Shown in pieces: positions 1 to 8,316 of a stretch of DNA of 64,000 nucleotides. This stretch comes from Gammaproteobacteria bacterium (GTDB lineage Bacteria > Pseudomonadota > Gammaproteobacteria > Steroidobacterales > GCA-2729495). A program made the position numbers and the translations under genes. The stretch lies in assembly GCA_009692345.1 (NCBI GenBank), contig SHZI01000001.1:1-64000 (forward strand), in the 5' to 3' direction. The notes below the pieces were generated by a model that did not search any database, was not told where the DNA came from, and saw only the letters and a list, made by a program, of their open reading frames with translations. Numbering within the stretch: position 1 is the first letter of the stretch; every line of letters starts with the position of its first letter.

Positions 1-36
1 GCGAGGTAGGTCATAAGCCCTTTTTACAGCGGAAAA

Positions 37-146
37 GTGAGCCCGCGCCAGCCGCACCCCGGCGCCCGGCATCACCGCTACCGCTGCTTCCTTCCGGACC
101 TGACGGGGTTCACGGCTAGCCGCCGCGGGGGGACCAGCGCGGACCC
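37..146 (-). ncRNA. ffs: Signal recognition particle RNA (4.5S RNA)
   Basis: Reverse complement contains the conserved SRP apical motif GTCAGGTCCGGAAGGAAGCAGC; termini GGGUCCGCGC...GCGCGGGCUC pair to close the hairpin. Confidence 0.93.
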
Positions 147-152
147 GGCAAC

Positions 153-181
153 AGGGTATGCGGTGGCCTCTGTTTGGGCAA
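153..181 (-). promoter_or_regulatory. Putative sigma70 promoter of SRP RNA
   Basis: On the minus strand TTGCCC - 17 nt - TACCCT, ending about 7 nt upstream of the predicted RNA 5' end. Confidence 0.5.
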
Positions 182-241
182 GTTGCTAACCTGACAGGCT
201 TGCGGCCCCCAGGCCGCCAGCCAGCAAGGGTTGACGAACGC

Positions 242-1231
242 GTGAAACGCATGGCCAAAGTGCTTGCCCTGGTGGTTGCCGTTTTCGCCGCCCTCGGCCT
301 GGCCTACTACAACCTGTTCCTTCCCCGGCAGCAGCCCGCTGCGAACATCAAAGTGGAGATCACGCCCGAGCGGGTCGAGCGCGGCCGCTACCTGGTGATC
401 AACGTTCTCCAGTGCGTGGACTGTCATTCCGAGCGGGACTGGGGGCTGTATGGTGGCCCGCCGCAGGAGCCCGTCGGCGCCGGCCGCGCCTGCCTGACCC
501 GGGACACCGAGGCCGCCGGCGTCAATGTGGGCCAGGAGAATTTTCCCGGCGTCCTGTGCATACGGAATATCACCCCGGACAACGACACGGGACTCGGGCG
601 CTGGACTGACGGGGAAATCATCCGCGCCGTCCGGGAGGGCGTGGATCACCAGGGCAAAGGGCTCTTTCCGATCATGCCCTACTTTGTCTTCGCCAAGGTG
701 GCGGACGCCGACATGGCAGCGGTGGTGGCCTACCTGCGCTCAATGCAGCCCGTACGTTCCGCCCAGACTCCCCAACGTCAGGTCGACTTCCCCCTGAACA
801 TGCTGATCCAGCTCTGGCCCAAACCGGTCAAGGGGCCGGTGGTTGCGCCGGAACCCTCGGACCGGATCGCCTACGGCCGTTATCTGGCCACCATTGCCCG
901 CTGCGAGTTTTGCCACACGCCACGGCCCATGAACTCCATGGAAGGATTCCCCGGTCGGGAGTACGCGGGCGGGATGCCCTTCTTTCTGACCAGCGAACGC
1001 ATCATGTACACCATGAACCTGACCCCCCACGAATCAGGTTTGGGCAACTGGACCCGAGAGCAGTTCATCCAGTTGTTCCGCGACCGGGCGGTCCCCCGCC
1101 CGGTATCCCTCAAGGAAAACACCCTGATGAACTGGAGCGCCTTCGCCGGGATGACCGACGAAGACCTGGGCGCCCTCTTCGACTTTTTCCGCTCGCTGCC
1201 GCCCGTCCCTTACCAGCAGGAACCGATCTGA
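242..1231 (+). CDS. c-type cytochrome, two CxxCH haem motifs, N-terminal membrane anchor/signal
   Basis: ORF with CVDCH and CEFCH motifs; hydrophobic N-terminus VLALVVAVFAALGLAYYNLF; likely start GTG 242 or ATG 251 rather than 158. Confidence 0.85.
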   Translation: MKRMAKVLALVVAVFAALGLAYYNLFLPRQQPAANIKVEITPERVERGRYLVINVLQCVDCHSERDWGLYGGPPQEPVGAGRACLTRDTEAAGVNVGQENFPGVLCIRNITPDNDTGLGRWTDGEIIRAVREGVDHQGKGLFPIMPYFVFAKVADADMAAVVAYLRSMQPVRSAQTPQRQVDFPLNMLIQLWPKPVKGPVVAPEPSDRIAYGRYLATIARCEFCHTPRPMNSMEGFPGREYAGGMPFFLTSERIMYTMNLTPHESGLGNWTREQFIQLFRDRAVPRPVSLKENTLMNWSAFAGMTDEDLGALFDFFRSLPPVPYQQEPI

Positions 1232-1247
1232 GCAGAACTGCAGACGA

Positions 1248-1694
1248 CTAAGGCGACCGCGTGTAGTGGAGGTAGCCGCTCCGGTGGGCGACCCGATCGT
1301 AGAGGGCCCGGGCCGTGGTGTTGGTCTCGTGCGTTAGCCAGTAGACGCGATCCGCGCCCCGGGCATCCGCTTCCCGATAGACCGCGGCGATCAGTGCCCC
1401 GCCCAGTCCGGTACCGCGCTTGCTCGCTGCCACATAGAGATCCTCTAGATAGCAGTGCTGGGTGAGGGACCAGGTGCCCCGGTGCAGAACGCAATGGGCG
1501 AAGCCCGCAATGACCCCGTGCAGCTCGGCAACCAGGCCGTACAGGGGCTCGGCAGGATCCAGGAGACGCCGCCAGGTAGTGGCCGTGACCTCCTCGGGCA
1601 GGACGGTTTTATAGAACGCCAGATAGCCCCGCCAGAGCGGCCGCCAACCGGCTTCGTCGCCAGCCTGCAGTGGCCGAATCAGAGCATCAGACAT
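1248..1694 (-). CDS. GNAT family N-acetyltransferase
   Basis: Translation shows GNAT pattern LEDLYVAASKRGTGLGGALIAAVYREA. Confidence 0.85.
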   Translation of the reverse strand: MSDALIRPLQAGDEAGWRPLWRGYLAFYKTVLPEEVTATTWRRLLDPAEPLYGLVAELHGVIAGFAHCVLHRGTWSLTQHCYLEDLYVAASKRGTGLGGALIAAVYREADARGADRVYWLTHETNTTARALYDRVAHRSGYLHYTRSP

Positions 1695-1895
1695 GGCACT
1701 AGCTCCTCAGGTTAACGGCTACCGGTCGCTCGTCGAGGACGCCCGGCACATCCATCCCCAGCATGATGATTGGCCGACTGGTCATGCGCCAGTGCTCCCA
1801 GCTGCAACACTCTATGGCTCACTGCCCAACTCCCGTTGCGGCGGTAGCAATACTGCTATTCTCTGCTTCTGTTTCGTTACCCCCATCAGGAGATC

Positions 1896-2183
1896 GTGAT
1901 GTCTGAATCAGGTCTGGGCACGTTGCTTGGTATGGGCCTGGCAGCTGTGGTGCTGTGGTTCGCAGTGGGCGGCCTGATCACTGGCGCCCTGGCCCGCTGG
2001 TTGCTGCCCGGGCCAGACCCGATGAGCTGGCTGACCACGATTGCCTATGGGATTGGCGGGTCGCTGCTTGGCGGCTTCGCCGGGCGGCTGCTGGGCGTGC
2101 CGGAAGGACTCGGCTTCCTCATGGCCGTGGCGGGCGCCGCGGTGCTGATCTGGTTCTTCCGCCGGCGCAACGCCGGTCCCTGA
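1896..2183 (+). CDS. Small membrane protein, GlsB/YeaQ/YmgE (transglycosylase-associated) type
   Basis: 95 aa, three TM-like segments with GGLITGALARWLLPGPDP and GGSLLGGFAGRLLG. Confidence 0.7.
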   Translation: MMSESGLGTLLGMGLAAVVLWFAVGGLITGALARWLLPGPDPMSWLTTIAYGIGGSLLGGFAGRLLGVPEGLGFLMAVAGAAVLIWFFRRRNAGP

Positions 2184-2186
2184 GGC

Positions 2187-2699
2187 CTACTTCCGGACTG
2201 CTGGCCCCTGGCACTGCGCCAGCTGCTCCGGCGTCAGCTCGGCAGCAATACTGTCCCGGGTCGTTGCGGCCTTCTCCTGGCCTGCGGTGGCGGCAAGGTC
2301 GTACCAGCGATAGGCCTGAACGTAGTCCTGGGTAACTCCCTGACCAAGAGCGTAGGCAATGCCAAGGTTGAACTGGGCATCGGCATCTCCCTGCCCGGCC
2401 GCCGCCCGATACCACTTCAGGGCAGCCGGGAAGTCGGAGGGAACGCCGTCATCGCTGGAGTACAGCACGCCCAGATTGAACTGGGCCGGGGCAAAGCCCT
2501 GCTCCGCGGCCCGGGTGTACCACGTCAGGGCTGCCGGGTAATCCTGAGCGACCCCCCGGCCGTTGGCATAGAGGTAGCCCAGGTTGTACTGGGCGCGGGC
2601 GTCGCCCTGCTCAGCCAGCCCACGCCAGAGGTCCGCGGCAGTGGGGAAATCCCCGCGCCGGGCCGCCGCCAGACCCTCCTTGAAGGGATCCGGATTCAT
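2187..2699 (-). CDS. SEL1-like tetratricopeptide repeat protein
   Basis: Repeats of the form A.YNLGYLYANGRGVAQDYPAALTWYTRAAEQG. Confidence 0.85.
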   Translation of the reverse strand: MNPDPFKEGLAAARRGDFPTAADLWRGLAEQGDARAQYNLGYLYANGRGVAQDYPAALTWYTRAAEQGFAPAQFNLGVLYSSDDGVPSDFPAALKWYRAAAGQGDADAQFNLGIAYALGQGVTQDYVQAYRWYDLAATAGQEKAATTRDSIAAELTPEQLAQCQGPAVRK

Positions 2700-3337
2700 A
2701 CCAGGGGAGATGCGCCGGAATCCCGGTAGTAAGGCGTCTCGCCAGTGGCATGGTCCGTGACATCGATGATCTCCGTGACCTCCGGCGCCACACCGCGCAC
2801 CCGCCGTTCAAACCCCTGCCGCAGGGTTGCCTGGGATCCGGCACAACCCTGGCAGCCGCCACTCATGCGGATGTAGAGCCGGTAGTCCCGGACCTCCACC
2901 AGGGCGATGGAGCCGCTGTGGGCAGCCAGGGCGGGATTCACTTCCCGGTCCAGGAGCAGCTGCACCGCGCTGCTGATCTCAGCGGCGCTCCGCCCACCGG
3001 GGCCGGGCCCGGTCCGGGGGCGAAGCATGAGAGGGACGCCATTGAGCAACTGGCTCCGCAGCACAGCAGCAATCAGCGGCTTCAGCTCTGGCCAGCTGGT
3101 CTCCCGGGTCTTGCCGACCGCCACGACGCGATCCGCCACCAGCACATGGGCGACGCCCGACAGCTCGAACAGACGGGCGACGAGAGGCGAGTCAGCCGCT
3201 TGCTCCGGACTGGCAAAGAAGTGCTCGCCGTTCCGACTCAGGCTCTGGCTGACAATGAATTTGCAGACGTCCGGATCAGCCAGCGAAACTTCCGCCCGAA
3301 TGGTGACCGGCGCCACGACCTGGACTCCGTCAGACAT
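2696..3337 (-). CDS. Nfu/NifU-type Fe-S scaffold (Nfu N-terminal domain plus NifU C-terminal domain)
   Basis: C-terminal MSGGCQGCAGSQATLRQGFERRV (CxxC NifU motif); start MSDGVQ at 3337 overlaps the 3' end of the mrp gene. Confidence 0.85.
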   Translation of the reverse strand: MSDGVQVVAPVTIRAEVSLADPDVCKFIVSQSLSRNGEHFFASPEQAADSPLVARLFELSGVAHVLVADRVVAVGKTRETSWPELKPLIAAVLRSQLLNGVPLMLRPRTGPGPGGRSAAEISSAVQLLLDREVNPALAAHSGSIALVEVRDYRLYIRMSGGCQGCAGSQATLRQGFERRVRGVAPEVTEIIDVTDHATGETPYYRDSGASPLV

Positions 3338-4565
3338 CCTCGGCCACCAGAGCGCCGCTCCGCTCACCGAGTGAACGCAGATGATCGAAGGAATAGAGCC
3401 CGGAATTATGCTCGTCGTTCCAGTCGATGCCGATGGCGTAGTTGCCAACACTGGCCAGTACGCGAGGGGTGACATCGGCCCTGACGGATTTCGGGTCCAG
3501 AAGCTTTCTCCCGCTCATTTCCTCTATGCATAGTGCACAGCGACAGGCAAGCCGCAGATCCCGGACATCGAAGCGGTCCTCGCGACCGTCCTCCCACAAC
3601 ACGGCGAGCGTGCGCAGGTCGTGCCGCCGCAGGCCTACGGGCCGGACACGGTTTCCCGCGGGCCGGGCCGCGCTCGCCACCCAGCCGGGTGCTCCCTCGT
3701 TGGAATCCCACCGCCAGGCAAAAGGCTTGAGCACCCCACCGCGCGCATTGTCCAGCTGCTCCTCCAGCTGCGCAGCCAGGGCCCCGTAGGCCCGGGCGGC
3801 AATGGACTCGGGTCTGGCAATGACGATGGGGCAGCCCTCATCCCCGCCGGTCACGATCTCCGCGTCGAGAGGTATCGCACCAAGGAACGGCACCTGCAGC
3901 TGCTGGCTCATGCGCTCACCGCCACCACGGCGAAAGACGTCCGTGGTCTCTCCGCAATGGCCACAGGTGAAACCGCTCATGTTCTCAATCACGCCCAGGA
4001 TGGGCACATGGACCCGCTCAAACATGCGCAGCCCCCGGCGGGCAATCTTCAGACTGACGTCCTGGGGTGTCGTGACGATGACCGCCCCGGACAGCGGTAC
4101 GCTCTGGGCCAGCGTAAGCTGGATGTCGCCAGTCCCCGGGGGCAGATCCAGCAACAGGAAGTCGAGCGGACCCCACTGGGTAGCGCCGATGAACATCTTG
4201 AGGTATTTGCTGACCATAGGGCCGCGGAGGACCGCCGGACTGTCGTCATCGGTGAGCATGGCCATCGACATGGTGCCGATGCCATACCGCTCCACAGGGA
4301 GCGCCTGCCCCCCCGGGGTCATCGCTGGGGGCTGGCCAGTGGGGATGCCCAGCATCCCCGGGATGCTCGGTCCCAGAATATCGGCATCCACCAGCCCGAC
4401 TCGCGCCCCCCGCTGCCGCAGAGCGAGGGCCAGGTTGACGCTGACCGTCGATTTACCGACACCACCCTTGCCACTGGCCACGGCGATGACGTGGCGGATA
4501 CCCGGTAACTTCTCCCCTGATGCTCCCGGTTCGGCACTGGTGGGACCGGTACTTGTGTCTGCCAT
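3330..4565 (-). CDS. mrp: Mrp/ApbC/NBP35 P-loop ATPase with C-terminal DUF971 domain
   Basis: Deviant Walker A ASGKGGVGKS, LLLDLPPGTGD, ENMSGFTCGHCG; C-terminal RTLAVLWEDGREDRFDVRDLRLACRCALC...GNYAIGIDWNDEHNSGLYSFDHLR is DUF971-like. Confidence 0.9.
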   Translation of the reverse strand: MADTSTGPTSAEPGASGEKLPGIRHVIAVASGKGGVGKSTVSVNLALALRQRGARVGLVDADILGPSIPGMLGIPTGQPPAMTPGGQALPVERYGIGTMSMAMLTDDDSPAVLRGPMVSKYLKMFIGATQWGPLDFLLLDLPPGTGDIQLTLAQSVPLSGAVIVTTPQDVSLKIARRGLRMFERVHVPILGVIENMSGFTCGHCGETTDVFRRGGGERMSQQLQVPFLGAIPLDAEIVTGGDEGCPIVIARPESIAARAYGALAAQLEEQLDNARGGVLKPFAWRWDSNEGAPGWVASAARPAGNRVRPVGLRRHDLRTLAVLWEDGREDRFDVRDLRLACRCALCIEEMSGRKLLDPKSVRADVTPRVLASVGNYAIGIDWNDEHNSGLYSFDHLRSLGERSGALVAEDV

Positions 4566-4737
4566 GAGAATTCTGCCTGCGGGAATTGGGACTGGTTCAG
4601 TACGATATTCGGCCGGTGAAGGGATCAGTGTCAAACCGTCCGGAAGCCGGGCCGACGGCAGCGGACTTCAATTATAGTGACAGTCCGCGTCCTGCAGACT
4701 TGCCCATCAGCGCGGGTAACGACGTCGCTGCAACTTC

Positions 4738-5049
4738 ATGGGGAATGACATGCGTAGTATCCGGGGTTATCTGCTTCTCAGTCTGGCCCTTGGAGCGCTC
4801 CTGCCCTCCCTGGCGGCCGCCGATGACAGCATGATGCCCGCCACAGGAACCGACAGCTTTCGGTGTGGCAGTCACCTGGTCGAAAACGGGATGAGTCTGG
4901 CCCAGGTGCAGGAATACTGCGGTACCCCTACCCAGCAGACGTCCGATCGCTGGTTCTACGATCGGGGACCCGACAAGTTCCGGATCATTATCCACGTCCA
5001 GCCGGACAATACGGTGGGCATGATCGAGGAAGAGCAGCCGCAGCAATAG
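4738..5049 (+). CDS. DUF2845-like secreted protein
   Basis: Signal peptide then FRCGSHLVENGMSLAQVQEYCGTPTQ...RWFYDRGPDKFRIIIHV. Confidence 0.7.
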   Translation: MGNDMRSIRGYLLLSLALGALLPSLAAADDSMMPATGTDSFRCGSHLVENGMSLAQVQEYCGTPTQQTSDRWFYDRGPDKFRIIIHVQPDNTVGMIEEEQPQQ

Positions 5050-5059
5050 GCTCCGTTTC

Positions 5060-6469
5060 GTGGTCCTGAGCAGCCTCACCCAGTTCCACGAGAACCCCGT
5101 GGTGATCGCCTGGTGGCGTGCCCGCCTTGGCAGGGCGCTCACAGGCTTTACCCCGGCCCGCCGCCGCGCACTGCTCGCCGCAGGCGCTGTGGTTTTCGCT
5201 GTTACCCAGACGCTGCGCCTGCTGAAAAAGGCCGACGAACTACCGGTGCCCGCAGATCTGCTGGGCAAGGCCAGCGTCATCCTGGCGGGCTTCGGCATTC
5301 TGTGGCTGCTGTACCGGGCGGCCCTCGCCTATCCCGCCCTTCCTGCTGGCATTCGCCGGCGACCCCAACTCACCCTGCACCTCGCCTACTGGGCCCTCCT
5401 GGTGGTGCTCTGGAACACGGCCCCGACAGACGGCTACTGGCGGGGGGTCCTGCTCGGGATAGCGATCGTGTTTCCCTTTCTGATCTGGCGGTGCGGCTAC
5501 CTGCTGCTCGCAGGTCAGCAGGGCCGTATGGGTGCCAGCCGCTTTAGCGACCACCTCCTCTACCTCTGGCCGGTCTATGGCGGCTCCCAGACACCCTACG
5601 GCAATGGCCATGGCTACCTGTCCCGTTGCGAGGCGAAAACTGACGAGCAACTCGCCAGGTCCCAGCTGGCTGGCATCAAGTTGATCCTGCTGTCCTTATT
5701 GTGGGGCGCTCTGGCCGACCTGATGGCAGGGGTGTACGGAACAGGCACTGACCTGACCGGGACCCTGGCCCAGAGCCTGGCCCAGACCCTGCCCCAGGCC
5801 TTGGGCGTGCAGCCGATCACCATCCCCAGACTGGAGGAGATGGTGAAAGGCCAGAACACGGCGCCTCTCTGGGCCGCCTGGGCGAGCATCTACTGCGAAC
5901 TTTTCTGGCAGGTGCTGCGCCATGCCGCCCGGGGCCACGAGATCATTGGCATTCTGCGGGTGTTCGGCTTCAACGTGTTTCGTAACACCTACAAGCCGCT
6001 TCTGGCCCAGTCCATCGTCATGTTCTGGAATCGTTACTACTACTACTTCAAGGAACTCCTGGCGACCTTCTTTTTCCTGCCCACGTTCACCAGCCTGGGC
6101 GCTGGACTCCGGAAATGGCCCGCCCTACGGTTGTTCCTGGCGGTATTCGCCGCGGCCTTTGTGGGCAACATGTACTACCACCTGCTCCAGAGAACACCCC
6201 TGCTGGTCGGCGGCGAGGTCTTCGAGGCACTCTATGACCTGCGCTCCCGGTTCTTCTACTGTTTCCTGCTGGCAGCAGGGATCTTTCTCTCGATGCGCCG
6301 GGAGCAGCGTCGTTCCCGTCAGGCCCTCGTCCCAGGGCCAATACAGGTGGTCCTGAACATACTCGGCGTGTGGACCTTCTTTGGCCTGATCAACATCTGG
6401 AACGTGCGCAGTGACGCGCCATTTTTCGTCCGGGTAGAATTCTTCCTGGGTCTTTTCGGGCTTGCATAG
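5060..6469 (+). CDS. Polytopic membrane protein, divergent MBOAT (DltB-like) candidate
   Basis: Multiple TM segments; FRNTYKPLLAQSIVMFWNRYYYYFKELLATFFFLPTF followed by GNMYYHLL resembles the MBOAT FWRRWH...His region; next to an adenylating ligase and a carrier protein. Confidence 0.6.
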   Translation: MVLSSLTQFHENPVVIAWWRARLGRALTGFTPARRRALLAAGAVVFAVTQTLRLLKKADELPVPADLLGKASVILAGFGILWLLYRAALAYPALPAGIRRRPQLTLHLAYWALLVVLWNTAPTDGYWRGVLLGIAIVFPFLIWRCGYLLLAGQQGRMGASRFSDHLLYLWPVYGGSQTPYGNGHGYLSRCEAKTDEQLARSQLAGIKLILLSLLWGALADLMAGVYGTGTDLTGTLAQSLAQTLPQALGVQPITIPRLEEMVKGQNTAPLWAAWASIYCELFWQVLRHAARGHEIIGILRVFGFNVFRNTYKPLLAQSIVMFWNRYYYYFKELLATFFFLPTFTSLGAGLRKWPALRLFLAVFAAAFVGNMYYHLLQRTPLLVGGEVFEALYDLRSRFFYCFLLAAGIFLSMRREQRRSRQALVPGPIQVVLNILGVWTFFGLINIWNVRSDAPFFVRVEFFLGLFGLA

Positions 6470-6492
6470 ACGGTTTCCGGGAAATCAGAGCC

Positions 6493-8025
6493 ATGTTTCT
6501 TGATCTCAAGGTTGGTGCGCTGGCAGAGCCCATCAGTGGTCGGCGCTGGGCGGAGGCGGATGTGGTCCAGGAAGTCGCCCGGCGGACGGCCCGCTTTCAG
6601 TGTCAGGGGCTGGCGGCCGGTGATCGGGTGTTTCTGCTGTTCGGGAACCGCCTGGAGTTCTTCGCCGAGTTGCTCGCCATCTGGCGGCTGGGCGCCTGCG
6701 CCGTTCCCGTCGACGCACGGCTTACGGCCTTCGAAGTCAGTACGCTCATCGCTGCCGCGAGCCCGCGTCTTGCCGTCGTGGACGAGGCGACAGACGCCGC
6801 AGTCATCGCAGTGCTCAGCGCCGCTGGCGTCGCAGCCGTGGACACGAGGGAGACGGGCAGCCAGGAGGCCACTGTCGGGCTGAGCAGGCTGGACGATGAC
6901 GCACTGATCCTGTTCACCTCGGGCTCCACCGGCGCCCCGAAGGGCGTCATCCACACCCATCGCTCCCTGCGCGCCAGATGGCTGTCGCTGCGGGATCACC
7001 TCGGCGTGGCCGCCTTTGCCCGCAGCCTCTGCCTGCTGCCCACCCACTTTGGGCACGGGCTGATCTGCAACAGCCTTTTCCCCTGGCTGGCAGGCCAGGA
7101 CCTCTACATCACGCCACCCTTTCGGGCCGACATCCTCATGCGTCTGGGGGCGCTGGTGGATGAACACGGCATAACCTTCATGTCCTCGGTGCCGTCCCTG
7201 TGGCGACTGGCCCTGAAGATGTCCCGGCCTCCCCAGGGCCGCACCCTTCAGCGCATCCACTGCGGTTCGGCGCCCCTGTCGGCTGCGGTCTGGGAAGACA
7301 TTCGCGCCTGGACCGGCACCCGCCAGGTGTGTAACGCCTATGGCATCACGGAAACGGGGAGCTGGGTCGCGGGACTCAGCAATGCGGATACCCCAGCGGA
7401 GGACGGGCTGATCGGCGGCGGCTGGGGAGCTGTGATCCGGATCCTCAGCACGTCCGACACCTCAGTCCCTCTGGATGGCAGCCTTGAATGCGCCGTCGGG
7501 GACGCTGGCTTCGTCTGGCTGAACACGCCAGCACTGATGAAGGGCTACTTTCAGCGCGACGACCTGACCCGGCAGGCCGTGGTGGACGGCTGGTTCCTGA
7601 CGGGGGACATCGGCTTCCTTGATGACCGGGGTCGCCTGGTCCTCCGCGGCCGGGAGCGGGACGAGATCAACCGGGGCGGTATGAAGATCTATCCCGGCGA
7701 TGTGGATGCAGTCGTCGAACGGTTTCCGGGCGTGACCGACGTGTGCACGTTTGCCCTTGACGACGAGATGTATGGCCAGGCCGTCGGTATCGCCGTTGTG
7801 CTGAATGCCCGGGATGATGCAACCATTCGTGCCCTGTATCGCTGGATGACAGAGCACCTGGCGGCCCACAAGATGCCGGGCCGCTGGTGGCTCGTGGACG
7901 AGATCCCCCGGACGTCCCGGGACAAGATCAATCGTGATCAGGTCAAGGCGGCCTGCGTAAACGAGCCCGGACTGGAGCTGATTCGCATCCTCGGCGCCAG
8001 CGGGAACACGGCAGGAAACCCATGA
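6493..8025 (+). CDS. AMP-dependent synthetase/ligase (ANL superfamily, acyl- or aminoacyl-activating)
   Basis: LILFTSGSTGAPKGVIHTHRSL, NAYGITETGSW, GWFLTGDIGFLDDRGRLVLRGRERDEINRGGMKIYPGDVD, PRTSRDKINRDQVK. Confidence 0.92.
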   Translation: MFLDLKVGALAEPISGRRWAEADVVQEVARRTARFQCQGLAAGDRVFLLFGNRLEFFAELLAIWRLGACAVPVDARLTAFEVSTLIAAASPRLAVVDEATDAAVIAVLSAAGVAAVDTRETGSQEATVGLSRLDDDALILFTSGSTGAPKGVIHTHRSLRARWLSLRDHLGVAAFARSLCLLPTHFGHGLICNSLFPWLAGQDLYITPPFRADILMRLGALVDEHGITFMSSVPSLWRLALKMSRPPQGRTLQRIHCGSAPLSAAVWEDIRAWTGTRQVCNAYGITETGSWVAGLSNADTPAEDGLIGGGWGAVIRILSTSDTSVPLDGSLECAVGDAGFVWLNTPALMKGYFQRDDLTRQAVVDGWFLTGDIGFLDDRGRLVLRGRERDEINRGGMKIYPGDVDAVVERFPGVTDVCTFALDDEMYGQAVGIAVVLNARDDATIRALYRWMTEHLAAHKMPGRWWLVDEIPRTSRDKINRDQVKAACVNEPGLELIRILGASGNTAGNP

Positions 8026-8300
8026 CCGCGACCCGGGAGCAGCGCCTGGAGCACCTGCAGAACTTCCTGCGCAGCATTCAGAAGCCCGGCACGCCCCTCG
8101 GCAGCGTCGGCATCGACGACAGCCTGGTGGACTCAGGCCTCATCGACTCCCTCGCCATCGTCGAGATCGTGGCTTATCTCGAGGAGACCTATGGGCTGGA
8201 CTTTGCGGCCCGGGGTATAGATCCGGAAACCCTGGCGTCGATGGGCAACATTCTTGCCCTGATAGCCGCCGCCGGCGCAACCTCCGCAACGCCGTCCTAG
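8022..8300 (+). CDS. Acyl/peptidyl carrier protein
   Basis: 92 aa with phosphopantetheine-site pattern DSGLIDSLAIVEIVAYLEETYGLDF; overlaps upstream ligase by ATGA. Confidence 0.88.
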   Translation: MTATREQRLEHLQNFLRSIQKPGTPLGSVGIDDSLVDSGLIDSLAIVEIVAYLEETYGLDFAARGIDPETLASMGNILALIAAAGATSATPS

Positions 8301-8316
8301 CGAGGGGTTCCGACCC

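Noticed and set aside
116-649. 177-aa minus ORF overlapping SRP RNA promoter and cytochrome gene
   Set aside because: Antisense to the cytochrome CDS and starting within the SRP RNA region; no domain.
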